Source of the DNA: Castellaniella sp. MT123
Lineage (GTDB): Bacteria > Pseudomonadota > Gammaproteobacteria > Burkholderiales > Burkholderiaceae_B
Assembly: GCF_039614765.1 (NCBI RefSeq)
Contig: NZ_CP154879.1
Span: forward strand, 1,426,001-1,490,000
Reading direction: 5' to 3'
DNA length: 64,000 nt
A program made the position numbers and the translations under genes. This document shows positions 53,301 through 61,854 of this stretch, piece by piece. The stretch's first letter is position 1; every line of letters begins with the position of its first letter. The notes under the pieces were generated by a model, which searched no databases, had not been told where the DNA came from, and saw only the letters and a list, made by a program, of their open reading frames with translations.

Positions 53301-53469
53301 GGGGATCCCCGTTCTTCTTGTCGTCCTGATATTCCTCGGGCAGGGCGAAGGGCAGCATGGCCGACTGCCGGTTGGCCTCGGCGCGATGCGCCGACCAGGC
53401 CCACCAGACGATGCCGGCAAACGTCAGCATCCCCAACACCGTCACCACGCCATTGATCACGGCGACCAT
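53293..53469 (-). CDS. ccoQ: cbb3 oxidase subunit CcoQ (FixQ)
   Basis: This encodes 58 residues from the ATG at 53469, with one helix (GVVTVLGMLTFAGIVWWAWS) and a charged tail (LPEEYQDDKKNGDPHE). This small subunit stabilises the oxidase complex. It starts one base after the ccoO stop. Confidence 0.9.
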   Translation of the reverse strand: MVAVINGVVTVLGMLTFAGIVWWAWSAHRAEANRQSAMLPFALPEEYQDDKKNGDPHE

Positions 53470-53470
53470 G

Positions 53471-54127
53471 TCAGCGCCCCCCGTTCTGCATGGCCTGCTC
53501 GGCCGCCGCGCGGCCACCGACGCCCAGCCCCTGCAGGAAGGCCACCAGGGCGTCTTCCTCGGTCTTGCCCTTCAGCGCTTCGGGCGCCGTGGCGATGTCC
53601 TCGTCGGTGTAGGGCACGCCCAGCGTGCGCAGCACCTGCATGCGATCCTGCACATTGGTGCCTTCCACCGTGTTGTGCTGCAGCCAGGGATAGGCCGGCA
53701 TGTTGGATTCCTTCACCACATCGCGCGGATTGCGCAGGTGGATGCGGTGCCACTCGTCCGAGTAACGCTGCCCCACGCGGGCCAGATCCGGCCCGGTGCG
53801 CTTGGAACCCCACAGGAAGGGGTGGTCGTACACCGATTCGCCCGCCACCGAATACGGTCCATAGCGCTGCACTTCGGACTGCAGCTTGCGGATCTGCTGC
53901 GAGTGACAGCCTACGCAACCTTCACGGATGTAGACGTCGCGCCCTACCAGCCGCAGGGACTCGTAAGGCTTGACCCCTTCGACCGCTGTGGTGGTCGAAT
54001 GCTGATAGAACAGCGGAATGATCTGCACCAGACCGGAGAACGACACGACCAGGATGCTGAAGACGATCAGCAGACCGACGTTGCGCTCCAGCATCTCGTG
54101 CGAAAAGCGTTTCTTGCTACCAGACAT
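53471..54127 (-). CDS. ccoO: cbb3 oxidase monoheme subunit CcoO
   Basis: This encodes 218 residues from the ATG at 54127. The N-terminal anchor is [20 protein letters not shown]. The heme motif is CVGCH in '[20 protein letters not shown]', with the methionine ligand in '[10 protein letters not shown]'. It is standard for the family and lies ten bases after ccoN. Confidence 0.96.
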   Translation of the reverse strand: MSGSKKRFSHEMLERNVGLLIVFSILVVSFSGLVQIIPLFYQHSTTTAVEGVKPYESLRLVGRDVYIREGCVGCHSQQIRKLQSEVQRYGPYSVAGESVYDHPFLWGSKRTGPDLARVGQRYSDEWHRIHLRNPRDVVKESNMPAYPWLQHNTVEGTNVQDRMQVLRTLGVPYTDEDIATAPEALKGKTEEDALVAFLQGLGVGGRAAAEQAMQNGGR

Positions 54128-54137
54128 GGTCAACTCC

Positions 54138-55619
54138 TCAGGCCGATGCCGGCACGGCGGTTGCGGGGGCGGCGTGCGCATCCGGGCTTTCCAGCGGCAC
54201 CAGCGGATTCACCCGTTCCTGACCGCGCACGGTCAGCCAGGTGTTCCAGGCCATCAGACCCATGCCCGACAGGAAGAACAGGCCGCCGATCATGCGGATG
54301 ATGTAGAACGGGTGAGTCGCTTTCACGACCTCGACGAAGCTGTAGGTCAGCATGCCGTCCTCGCCGGTGGCGCGCCACATCAGGCCTTGCATCACGCCGG
54401 CAATCCACATCGAAGCGATGTACAGCACCACCCCCAGCGTCGCCAGCCAGAAGTGCAGGTTGATAAGGTCCGGGCGCGCCATGCTCTCGCGACCGTACAG
54501 GCGCGGAATCAGGTAGTACAGCGAACCGAAGGTGATCATGGCCACCCAGCCCAGCGCGCCGGAATGCACGTGGCCGATGGTCCAGTCGGTATAGTGCGAC
54601 AGCGCATTCACCGTGCGGATGGACATCATCGAGCCTTCGAACGTGGCCATGCCATAGAAGGACAGCGCCACGACCAGGAATTTCAGGATCGGATCGGTGC
54701 GCAGTTTGTGCCAGGCCCCCGACACCGTCATGATGCCGTTGATCATGCCGCCCCAGGACGGTGCCAGCAGAATCAGCGAGAACGCCATGCCCAGCGACTG
54801 TGTCCAGTCGGGAAGCGACGTATACAGCAGGTGGTGCGGGCCGGCCCACATGTAGGTGAAGGCCAGCGCCCAGAAGTGCACGATCGACAGGCGATACGAA
54901 TAGATCGGACGGCCGGCCTGCTTGGGCACGAAGTAGTACATCATGCCCAGGAAGCTGGTCGTCAGGAAGAAGCCCACGGCGTTATGACCGTACCACCACT
55001 GCACCATGGCGTCCTGCACCCCGCCATAGGCGGAATAGGACTTCCACATCGACACCGGGAGTTCCAGGTTGTTGAAGATGTGCAGGATGGCGATGGTCAG
55101 GATGTAGGAACCGAAGAACCAGTTCGCCACGTAGATGTGCCGCACGCGACGCTTGGCGATGGTACCGAAGAACACGATGGCGTAGGCCACCCACACGAGG
55201 GTGATCAGGATATCCAGAGGCCATTCCAGCTCGGCGTATTCCTTGGTCGAGGTGTATCCCAGGGGCAGCGTGATGGCGGCGCCCACCAGCACGGCCTGCC
55301 AGCCCCAAAAGGTGAAGGCGGCGAGCTTGTCGGAGAACAGGCGGACCTGACAGGTGCGCTGCACCACGTAGTACGACGTCGCGAACAAACCGCTGCCGCC
55401 AAAGGCGAAGATCACCGCGTTCGTGTGCAGCGGCCGCAGGCGGCCGTAGCTGAGCCACGGGATATTGAAATTCAGTTGCGGCCAGATCAGCTGCGATGCG
55501 ATCAGCACGCCGACTGTCATCCCCACGACGCCCCAGAAGATCGTGGCGATGGTGAACTGTCGGACGACACCGTAATTGAAGGTTTCGGCCGGTGTCCCGG
55601 TTCCCCCCGTCGTGCCCAT
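54138..55619 (-). CDS. ccoN: cbb3 oxidase catalytic subunit CcoN
   Basis: This encodes 493 residues from the ATG at 55619; the frame opens 19 codons earlier, but that part has no homologous character. Twelve helices are expected. Heme and copper ligands are visible in '[20 protein letters not shown]', '[20 protein letters not shown]' (with the His-Tyr-like site of C-type oxidases), '[14 protein letters not shown]' and '[20 protein letters not shown]'. It reduces O2 with high affinity. An FNR box (55697-55710) about 80 bases upstream controls it. Confidence 0.97.
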   Translation of the reverse strand: MGTTGGTGTPAETFNYGVVRQFTIATIFWGVVGMTVGVLIASQLIWPQLNFNIPWLSYGRLRPLHTNAVIFAFGGSGLFATSYYVVQRTCQVRLFSDKLAAFTFWGWQAVLVGAAITLPLGYTSTKEYAELEWPLDILITLVWVAYAIVFFGTIAKRRVRHIYVANWFFGSYILTIAILHIFNNLELPVSMWKSYSAYGGVQDAMVQWWYGHNAVGFFLTTSFLGMMYYFVPKQAGRPIYSYRLSIVHFWALAFTYMWAGPHHLLYTSLPDWTQSLGMAFSLILLAPSWGGMINGIMTVSGAWHKLRTDPILKFLVVALSFYGMATFEGSMMSIRTVNALSHYTDWTIGHVHSGALGWVAMITFGSLYYLIPRLYGRESMARPDLINLHFWLATLGVVLYIASMWIAGVMQGLMWRATGEDGMLTYSFVEVVKATHPFYIIRMIGGLFFLSGMGLMAWNTWLTVRGQERVNPLVPLESPDAHAAPATAVPASA

Positions 55620-55696
55620 AAACGTTCCCCTCAGAACAAGGTTAAGACATGAATTTTTGAAAAGCTGAATATTCACTTAAGCGCCAAGGATTGACC

Positions 55697-55710
55697 TTGA
55701 CATAGATCAA
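55697..55710 (-). promoter_or_regulatory. FNR box upstream of ccoNOQP
   Basis: TTGAC-ATAG-ATCAA matches the FNR consensus TTGAT-N4-ATCAA at 9 of 10 positions. Its centre (55703.5) predicts a start near 55662, about 43 bases before the ccoN ATG, with an AATATT -10 at about 55668-55673. It overlaps the last codons of ccoS. Confidence 0.85.
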
Positions 55711-55868
55711 CTCGGCCCGGCACTGCCACGATCGTCGTCATTCAGGATGGCGGTGGCCGCGTCCCGGGTATCGTCGAACTGGCCGGCGAAAATCGCCCAC
55801 CAGAACGCCACGCCAATCCCCAGGACGAACAGCAGGGAAATCGGCAGAAGCAAGAACAGGGCATCCAT
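55707..55868 (-). CDS. ccoS: cbb3 maturation protein CcoS
   Basis: This encodes 53 residues from the ATG at 55868. One helix (LFLLLPISLLFVLGIGVAFW) is followed by 'GQFDD' and an acidic tail (ILNDDDRG), the CcoS/FixS signature. It is needed for cofactor insertion into the oxidase. It lies ten bases after the reduced CcoI-like gene, as ccoI-ccoS do in other genomes. Confidence 0.9.
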   Translation of the reverse strand: MDALFLLLPISLLFVLGIGVAFWWAIFAGQFDDTRDAATAILNDDDRGSAGPS

Positions 55869-55878
55869 CGGACGAACC

Positions 55879-56823
55879 TCAGGCCGGATCGGCGAGCAGC
55901 GGCGCCGCATGGCCCCGACCGCCGCGCGTCAGCCGCCAGGCGTTGGCCGCCACGGCCAGCGTGGACAGCAACATGGTGATGGCCGCCAGCCAGGGCTGCA
56001 CCCAACCGAAGGCCGCCAGCGGCGTCATGAGCAGATGCCAGACCAGCGACCCATACAGATTCTGGAGCGCGATGCGCCGTGTGGCGCCGTCCAGCGCGGC
56101 GACGTCGCCCTCGCCCGCCGCGGCGATGCGCAGCCGCGCGGCATGGCGCGCCGCCAGGGCCGACGGCACCGACATGGACATGGCGCAGGGGCAGCTCATC
56201 ACCAGCAGCGCCACGGTCACGGCCAGCGCGTGATCGGGCTGTGTCCGCCACCAATACCAGCCGACCAGGACCGCCAGCAGGATCTGCAGGCACACGAACC
56301 AGAACGCCAGGCGATCCGCCGAACGCAAGAGCCCCGCATCCCGGCCGCCCCCGGGCTGGCCGCTGACGGCCTGACGCGCGCAAGTTTCCAGAAAGCGGGC
56401 CGCCAGCAGGAAGGCGACGAACATCGATACCGAGTCGAAATAGACCTCTCCCGCATCGCGCCAGGTGGCGATCACGCTGGGGATGAAGGCTGCCAGGATG
56501 CCCAGCGCCACCGGCACATCCATGCCGATACGACCGCGCCGCAGATCGCGCCACGCACCGGACCACACTGGCCAGGCGCAGTACAGCGCCAGCGGCACAC
56601 ACAGGATCAGGCTGAGCCAGTTCATGAGGATGATCGCTTGTTCCAGCGCCAACTGGGAATCGGCCGCCCTCGCGCCATGGCGCAGGTACCCGGGAAACGC
56701 CAGCATCATCACCTGCATCATGATCAGCCACGCCAGCCCGGTGCGGGCAAGCATGTGCCGTCGCGCGCGGCGCATGACATCGGTCATGTGAGGTGGAGGC
56801 GTCAACAATGAGGGAGCGTGCAT
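55879..56823 (-). CDS. CcoI-like copper ATPase lacking all cytoplasmic ATPase domains
   Basis: The frame encodes 314 residues from the ATG at 56823; an ATG at 56787 (302 aa) is likelier if the predicted start of transcription at 56823 is right. Eight membrane helices are seen (about 28-47, 62-86, 101-121, 127-146, 171-192, 199-222, 255-274, 277-297), the full P1B-type number. Typical CcoI sequence includes 'RIGMDVPVALGILAAFIPSV', 'GEVYFDSVSMFVAFLLAARF', and the metal motif Cys-Pro-Cys (211-213) in 'LLVMSCPCAMSMS'. Between helices 4 and 5 only about 24 residues stand where the actuator domain (TGES) should be. Between helices 6 and 7 only about 32 stand where the DKTGT phosphorylation and nucleotide domains should be. 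The N-terminal metal-binding domain is absent too. The frame is open with normal codon use, so this is not recent decay. It cannot hydrolyse ATP. Its gene keeps the ccoI place before ccoS. Confidence 0.85.
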   Translation of the reverse strand: MHAPSLLTPPPHMTDVMRRARRHMLARTGLAWLIMMQVMMLAFPGYLRHGARAADSQLALEQAIILMNWLSLILCVPLALYCAWPVWSGAWRDLRRGRIGMDVPVALGILAAFIPSVIATWRDAGEVYFDSVSMFVAFLLAARFLETCARQAVSGQPGGGRDAGLLRSADRLAFWFVCLQILLAVLVGWYWWRTQPDHALAVTVALLVMSCPCAMSMSVPSALAARHAARLRIAAAGEGDVAALDGATRRIALQNLYGSLVWHLLMTPLAAFGWVQPWLAAITMLLSTLAVAANAWRLTRGGRGHAAPLLADPA

Positions 56824-56829
56824 GGCTGG

Positions 56830-56871
56830 ACTATAGCCAGCTTCCCGCCAGCCAACTTTGACTCAAGTCAA
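56830..56871 (-). promoter_or_regulatory. Class II FNR promoter upstream of the CcoI-like gene
   Basis: TTGAC-TCAA-GTCAA (56858-56871) is an FNR-type box. On the minus strand TATAGT (56835-56830) is the -10. The box centre is 41.5 bases from the start predicted by the -10 (about 56823), the exact spacing of class II FNR activation. Confidence 0.85.
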
Positions 56872-57036
56872 TAAACCGGAAAAGCCCTTGCCCGATCCGG
56901 GGATTAAATTCTGGGCGCCCTCCCGCACCACGATAGCCGCCACGTTGGTGCCGCAGCGCACCGTCCTGATCCATCGCCGCTTGGAAAACCCGGCAATTCC
57001 TGGTGCTGCCTTCCGGCACCCGAAGCCATCCAAAAG

Positions 57037-57053
57037 TTGGCATCACGTTTGCT
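57037..57053 (+). promoter_or_regulatory. Sigma-54 promoter of the nitrite assimilation operon
   Basis: TTGGCATCACGTTTGCT (57037-57053) has the -24 GG and -12 GC separated by exactly ten bases, with TTGGCA and TTGCT as in the consensus TGGCACG-N4-TTGCW. The start would fall near 57064, 31 bases before nirC. RpoN control fits nitrogen-regulated nitrite assimilation through NtrC. I see no clear NtrC pair upstream; a GGTGC-N6-GCACC inverted repeat is at about 56946-56961 but has the opposite half-site orientation. Confidence 0.75.
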
Positions 57054-57094
57054 TATATCCAGATGAACACCTTCATCCAACAGGAGCGGCAACC

Positions 57095-57916
57095 ATGTAC
57101 GACGACACCATCGACGGCTTTGTAAAGGCAGCCAATGCCAAGCTTGATCACCTGCGCCTGGCACCACACAGCTTCTTCATCTCCTGCATGCTCGCGGGCG
57201 CCTACATCGGTCTTGGCATCATTCTGATCTTCGCGCTGGGCAGCCATCTGGCACCTGACATCCGGCCCCTGGTAATGGGACTCACGTTCGGGATCGCCCT
57301 CATCCTGGTGGTCATTGCCGGTGCCGAACTCTTCACGGGGCACACGATGGTGATGACACTGCGCCGCTATCGCGGACAAGGCAGTTGGGCGGACGCCGCC
57401 ACTGTCCTGTGCGTGAGCTGGGCCGGCAATCTGTGCGGCGCCGCCGTGTTGGTCGGGCTGTTCGTCATGGGCGGCGGCGGTGGGCTGCTGAGCGACCCGA
57501 ACGGCCCGCTCATGGCCGCCGCGGTAGCGAAGATGAATGCAGGCGCCGCCAGCCTGTTCGCCCGCGCCGTGCTGTGCAACTGGCTAGTCTGCCTCGCCAT
57601 CTGGATGTCGGCGCGCGTATCGTCCGACAGCGCCCGCTGCATCGTGATCGGCTGGTGTCTGCTGACCTTCATCGCCAGCGGCTACGAACACAGCGTGGCC
57701 AACATGACCGTGCTGCTGCTGGCGCTGGCGGGCCATCATCCGGACTCCGTCAGCCTGTCCGGCATGCTCTGGAACCTGAGCTGGGTAACGCTGGGGAACC
57801 TGGTGGGCGGAGCGATCTGCGTTGCTGGCGCCTACGGCATCTCCTCGTCCCGCCGGGCCAGCCTGAACACGCATGGGACCACTCCCAACCCGGACACACC
57901 GGCCGCCCGCTCCTGA
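57095..57916 (+). CDS. nirC: Formate/nitrite channel, NirC-like
   Basis: This encodes 273 residues from the ATG at 57095; upstream frame is leader. Six helices of the FNT family are seen, with 'KLDHLRLAPHSFFISCMLAG', 'GAELFTGHTMVMTLRRYRGQ', 'SWAGNLCGAAVLVGLFVMGG', and 'TFIASGYEHSVANMTVLLLA', which contains the conserved His of the pore. It imports nitrite. The nitrite reductase gene starts 31 bases downstream. Confidence 0.92.
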   Translation: MYDDTIDGFVKAANAKLDHLRLAPHSFFISCMLAGAYIGLGIILIFALGSHLAPDIRPLVMGLTFGIALILVVIAGAELFTGHTMVMTLRRYRGQGSWADAATVLCVSWAGNLCGAAVLVGLFVMGGGGGLLSDPNGPLMAAAVAKMNAGAASLFARAVLCNWLVCLAIWMSARVSSDSARCIVIGWCLLTFIASGYEHSVANMTVLLLALAGHHPDSVSLSGMLWNLSWVTLGNLVGGAICVAGAYGISSSRRASLNTHGTTPNPDTPAARS

Positions 57917-57947
57917 ACCCGTCGCTGATCACCCCTGGAGTCGATTC

Positions 57948-60911
57948 ATGAATCCTCACGCCTCTCCCACCACCACGACCGGCTCGGTCCCGAGAGCGAA
58001 GCTGGTCATCATCGGTCACGGCATGGTCGGACACCGCTTGCTGGAGGAACTGGCACGCGATGCGCACGGCTATGACATCACAGTCTTCTGCAGCGAACCG
58101 GCACTGGCCTACGACCGCGTGCATCTGAGCCAATGCTTCGACGGTGCCGGGCCCGCGGAGCTCGCCCTGGCCGACGAGGCGTTCTTCAATGAACACGGCA
58201 TCACAGTCCTGCGCGGACAGCATGCAGCCTGGGTCGATCGCAAAAAGCGCCGTGTCCACCTGGACAAGGATCAGTCCTACCCCTATGACAAGCTTGTCTT
58301 TGCCACCGGGTCGGTGCCCTTCATCCCGCCCATCGAGGGCGCCGACCGACCCGGCTGCCTGCCCTATCGCACCCTGCAGGATGTGAAAGCCATCCGGGAA
58401 TCCGCCGCCGGCGGCCGCCGGGGCGTGGTGATCGGCGGCGGCCTGCTGGGGCTGGAAGCCGCGCGCGCCCTGCAGGGCCTGAAGCTGGAAACCCATGTGG
58501 TCGAGTTTTCCCCCTGGCTCATGACGACACAGCTGGACGAACCTGGCGGCCGGCTGCTGCGCAAGAAGATCGAGGCTCTGGGCATTCACGTCCACCCGTC
58601 GAAAATGACCGCATCCATCGGCAACGGCCTGTGCTCGCGCCACCGGCTGCGTTTCTCGGACGGCGATTTCCTCGAATCCGACCTGGTCGTGTTCTCGGCC
58701 GGCATCCGGCCCTGCGACCGGCTGGCGAACGGCTGCGGCCTGGTGATCGGCGAGCGCGGCGGGATCGTCATCGACGAACACTGCAGGACATCCGACCCCG
58801 ACATCCACGCCATCGGCGAGGTGGCCAGCTGGCACGGGGGCACGTTCGGCCTGGTTGCACCGGGATACGAGATGGCGCGCGTCTGCGCCGCGCATCTGAC
58901 CGGCAGGGACGCGCCGGTCTTCCAGGGCACGCTGCCGGGCACCAAGCTCAAACTGCTGGGAGTCGATGTCGCCTCGATCGGCGACGCCCAGGGCCGCACG
59001 CCCGATAGCGTCAGCTGCGTCTTCGAGGACACGCTGGCTGGGGTCTACAAGAAGCTGGTACTGGATCCGACCGGCAAACGCCTGCTGGGTGCCGTGCTGG
59101 TGGGCGACACCGAGGCCTTCGGCGTGCTCGACCAGTATTTCCGCACCGGAATGAACCTGCCCGGTCAGCCGGCGACGTTGATCGCGCCCCCCGCCGGCGA
59201 CACGCCCGCCTTGGGTGTGGACACACTGCCCGACTCGGCACAGATCTGTTCCTGCAATCAGGTCAGCAAGGGCGACCTATGCGGCGCCATCGCGGCCGGC
59301 TGTACCACACTGGGTGACCTGAAATCACGCACCCGGGCCGGCGCGACCTGCGGCGGCTGCGTGCCACTGGTCAAGCAAGTGCTGGAGAGCGAGCTGCAAC
59401 GTCGCGGAATTGCCGTCGACCACAGCCTCTGCGAACACTTTGCCTACAGCCGCCAGGAACTCTATCACCTGATCCGGGTCAACCAGATCCGCGACTTCAA
59501 CACCCTGATCACCCGCCACGGCAAGGGGCGCGGCTGCGACATCTGCAAACCGACGGCGGCATCGATATTTGCGTCGTGCTGGAACGATTACGTCCTGTCG
59601 GCCCCGCTCGCGCCCCTGCAGGACAGCAACGACGCCTACCTGGGCAACCTGCAGAAGGACGGCACCTATTCGGTCGTGCCGCGCATCCCCGGCGGCGAGA
59701 TCACGCCCGACAAGCTGATCGTCATCGGCGAAGTGGCGCGCCAGTACGACCTGTACACCAAGATCACCGGTGGCCAGCGCATCGACCTGTTCGGTGCCCG
59801 GCTGGAACAACTGCCGGAGATCTGGAAGAGACTGATCGATGCCGGCTTCGAATCGGGCCATGCCTACGGTAAGTCCCTGCGCACGGCCAAGTCCTGCGTG
59901 GGTAGCACCTGGTGCCGCTACGGCGTCCAGGACTCCGTGGGGCTGGCCATCCGTCTGGAAGACCGTTACCGGGGACTGCGCGCGCCGCACAAGATCAAGA
60001 TGGCCGCCTCGGGCTGCACGCGCGAATGTGCCGAAGCCCAGAGCAAGGACGTCGGTGTGATCGCCACCGAAAAGGGCTGGAATCTATACGTCTGCGGTAA
60101 TGGTGGCATGCGCCCGCGCCATGCCGAGCTGCTGGTGGCCGGACTGGATGACGAGGCTCTGTTCCGGACCATCGACCGCTTCCTGATGTTCTACATTCGC
60201 ACGGCCGACAAGCTGCAGCGCACAGCCGTCTGGCGAGACAGCCTGGAAGGGGGCCTGGATTACCTGAAGGATGTGGTCCTGCATGACAGCCTGGGAATCG
60301 CAGCCGAACTGGAGGCCCAGATGCAGGCCGTGGTCAAAAGCTACGAGTGCGAATGGACCAGCACCCTGAAGGATCCCAAAGCCCTGCGCCGCTTCGTGCC
60401 GGCCGTCAACAGCGATGCGCCCGACGAGCACATCATCCACCGGCGCGAGCGGGGCCAGCCACGCCCCGCCACGCGCGCCGAGGCTGCACAGGATGCCGCC
60501 AACCGCCCTGTGCATGCCCCCATGGTCAGACCCGAGAGCGCCGAGTGGCAGGACGTCTGCCACGTGGACGACCTGATCCCGGATGCCGGCATCTTGGTCC
60601 GCGCCCATGGCACCCAGATCGCCGTGTTTCACACCGAGGCCGGACTGTTCGCCATCGACCATGTCGATCCCTTCAGCGGCGCGGCGATCCTCGCGCGCGG
60701 CATCGTCGGCGATCTGCAGGGCCACACGGTCGTCGCCTCGCCCATGTACAAGCAGCATTTCCGCCTGGACACGGGCGAATGCCTGGAAGACGGCACCATG
60801 TCCGTACGCTGCTGGCCGCTGCATGCAGCGAAAAACGGCAGGATCAGTATCGGCCGCACGGCCCCCACCGCCCTGAAGGAGACTGCCCATGCTCTCGAAC
60901 CCGAAGTCTGA
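57948..60911 (+). CDS. nirB: NADH-dependent nitrite reductase, NirB-NirD fusion
   Basis: This assimilatory enzyme reduces nitrite to ammonium in the cytoplasm with siroheme. It encodes 987 residues from the ATG at 57948, with GGAG upstream. In order: an FAD/NADH domain (about 15-410, starting LVIIGHGMVGHRLLEELARD); two BFD-like [2Fe-2S] regions (CSCNQVSKGDLCGAI, CGGCVP; CDICKP); the siroheme and [4Fe-4S] ligands 'SCVGSTWCRYGVQDS' and 'SGCTRECAEAQSKDVGVIAT'; then a C-terminal NirD domain (about 865-970, DVCHVDDLIPDAGILVRAHG) of Rieske fold without cluster ligands. Usually NirD is a separate protein. The next gene overlaps by 23 bases. Confidence 0.94.
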   Translation: MNPHASPTTTTGSVPRAKLVIIGHGMVGHRLLEELARDAHGYDITVFCSEPALAYDRVHLSQCFDGAGPAELALADEAFFNEHGITVLRGQHAAWVDRKKRRVHLDKDQSYPYDKLVFATGSVPFIPPIEGADRPGCLPYRTLQDVKAIRESAAGGRRGVVIGGGLLGLEAARALQGLKLETHVVEFSPWLMTTQLDEPGGRLLRKKIEALGIHVHPSKMTASIGNGLCSRHRLRFSDGDFLESDLVVFSAGIRPCDRLANGCGLVIGERGGIVIDEHCRTSDPDIHAIGEVASWHGGTFGLVAPGYEMARVCAAHLTGRDAPVFQGTLPGTKLKLLGVDVASIGDAQGRTPDSVSCVFEDTLAGVYKKLVLDPTGKRLLGAVLVGDTEAFGVLDQYFRTGMNLPGQPATLIAPPAGDTPALGVDTLPDSAQICSCNQVSKGDLCGAIAAGCTTLGDLKSRTRAGATCGGCVPLVKQVLESELQRRGIAVDHSLCEHFAYSRQELYHLIRVNQIRDFNTLITRHGKGRGCDICKPTAASIFASCWNDYVLSAPLAPLQDSNDAYLGNLQKDGTYSVVPRIPGGEITPDKLIVIGEVARQYDLYTKITGGQRIDLFGARLEQLPEIWKRLIDAGFESGHAYGKSLRTAKSCVGSTWCRYGVQDSVGLAIRLEDRYRGLRAPHKIKMAASGCTRECAEAQSKDVGVIATEKGWNLYVCGNGGMRPRHAELLVAGLDDEALFRTIDRFLMFYIRTADKLQRTAVWRDSLEGGLDYLKDVVLHDSLGIAAELEAQMQAVVKSYECEWTSTLKDPKALRRFVPAVNSDAPDEHIIHRRERGQPRPATRAEAAQDAANRPVHAPMVRPESAEWQDVCHVDDLIPDAGILVRAHGTQIAVFHTEAGLFAIDHVDPFSGAAILARGIVGDLQGHTVVASPMYKQHFRLDTGECLEDGTMSVRCWPLHAAKNGRISIGRTAPTALKETAHALEPEV

Positions 60912-61854
60912 TGGCGCAATACCGGCCAGGGGGCCGGCGCCACCGGCGCACGACCCAACCATTCCCGGCCGGATCGGCCATGTGTGGCTCGTCGGCGCTG
61001 GCCCCGGCGCCCCTGATCTGATCACGCTGCGCGGCTTGCGCGCACTGCAAGCTGCGGACGTTGTCGTCCACGACCGTCTGGCCGCCTCGGAATTGCTGGA
61101 ACATTGTCGTCCAGACGCCCTGCGGATCCATGTCGGGAAGCGCGCCGGCCTGCACAGCGTGCCTCAGGAAGACATCCAGGATCTGCTGGCGACACACGCC
61201 CTGGCAGGTCGTTGCGTCGTCCGTCTGAAAGGGGGCGACCCGTTCATCTTCGGCCGCGGCGGCGAGGAAATGGCCGCTCTGAGGGCCCAGGGCATCCCCG
61301 TGACGGTGATCCCGGGCATCACCGCGGCATCGGGTTGCGCGGCGGCCACCGGGATCCCGCTCACCCACAGAGACCTGGCGTCCGGAGTCTGCCTGATGAC
61401 CGCCCATCGCCAGGATGGCGGCGAGGAACTGGACTGGGCATCGCTGGCCGGTGACCGCCAGCGCACCCTCGTGTTCTACATGGGACTGAGCCAGATCCGG
61501 CGTGTGGGCACGGAACTGATGTTGCACGGCTTGCCGGGATCGACACCCGCCGCCATGATCTCCCAAGGTACGACATCAGCGCAGGCAGCGCTGCGCTGCT
61601 CGCTCGCCGATCTGGCCGCAGGCATCCGCGACGAACGATTGGCCTCGCCCTGCCTGATCGTCATCGGACCTGTGGTATCCCTCGCCGATCCGGACCGGGT
61701 CTCCGGGATCGGCGAGCCGGCACCCGGCCGGGGCGCGCCCGCCGCGCCGGATCAGACGCTCCTGACAACGATGTCCGCCGCCACACTACCCGCCGCCCAC
61801 CGGTCCGAAGCCTCTGCGTACTGGCCGCAGCCGAGCCGGAGACGTGCCGCATGA
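60889..61854 (+). CDS. cobA: Uroporphyrinogen-III C-methyltransferase
   Basis: This encodes 321 residues. SUMT motifs are complete: 'VWLVGAGPGAPDLITLRGLR', 'VVVHDRLAASELLEH', 'VRLKGGDPFIFGRGGEEMAA', 'PVTVIPGITAASGCAAATGI' and 'PLTHRDLASGV'. It makes precorrin-2, the precursor of siroheme needed by NirB. N- and C-terminal extensions (about 30 and 50 residues) are unstructured. It overlaps the nirB end and the next gene start. Confidence 0.94.
   Translation: MLSNPKSDGAIPARGPAPPAHDPTIPGRIGHVWLVGAGPGAPDLITLRGLRALQAADVVVHDRLAASELLEHCRPDALRIHVGKRAGLHSVPQEDIQDLLATHALAGRCVVRLKGGDPFIFGRGGEEMAALRAQGIPVTVIPGITAASGCAAATGIPLTHRDLASGVCLMTAHRQDGGEELDWASLAGDRQRTLVFYMGLSQIRRVGTELMLHGLPGSTPAAMISQGTTSAQAALRCSLADLAAGIRDERLASPCLIVIGPVVSLADPDRVSGIGEPAPGRGAPAAPDQTLLTTMSAATLPAAHRSEASAYWPQPSRRRAA

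Noticed and set aside
54018-55652. A 544-codon open frame on the plus strand
   Set aside because: It is a shadow of ccoO and ccoN; it is His/Gln/Arg-rich without motifs, while ccoN on the other strand has all ligands.
56946-56961. NtrC binding site for the sigma-54 promoter
   Set aside because: GGTGC-N6-GCACC is an inverted repeat of the right bases but in the opposite orientation to the NtrC consensus (TGCACC-N5-GGTGCA).
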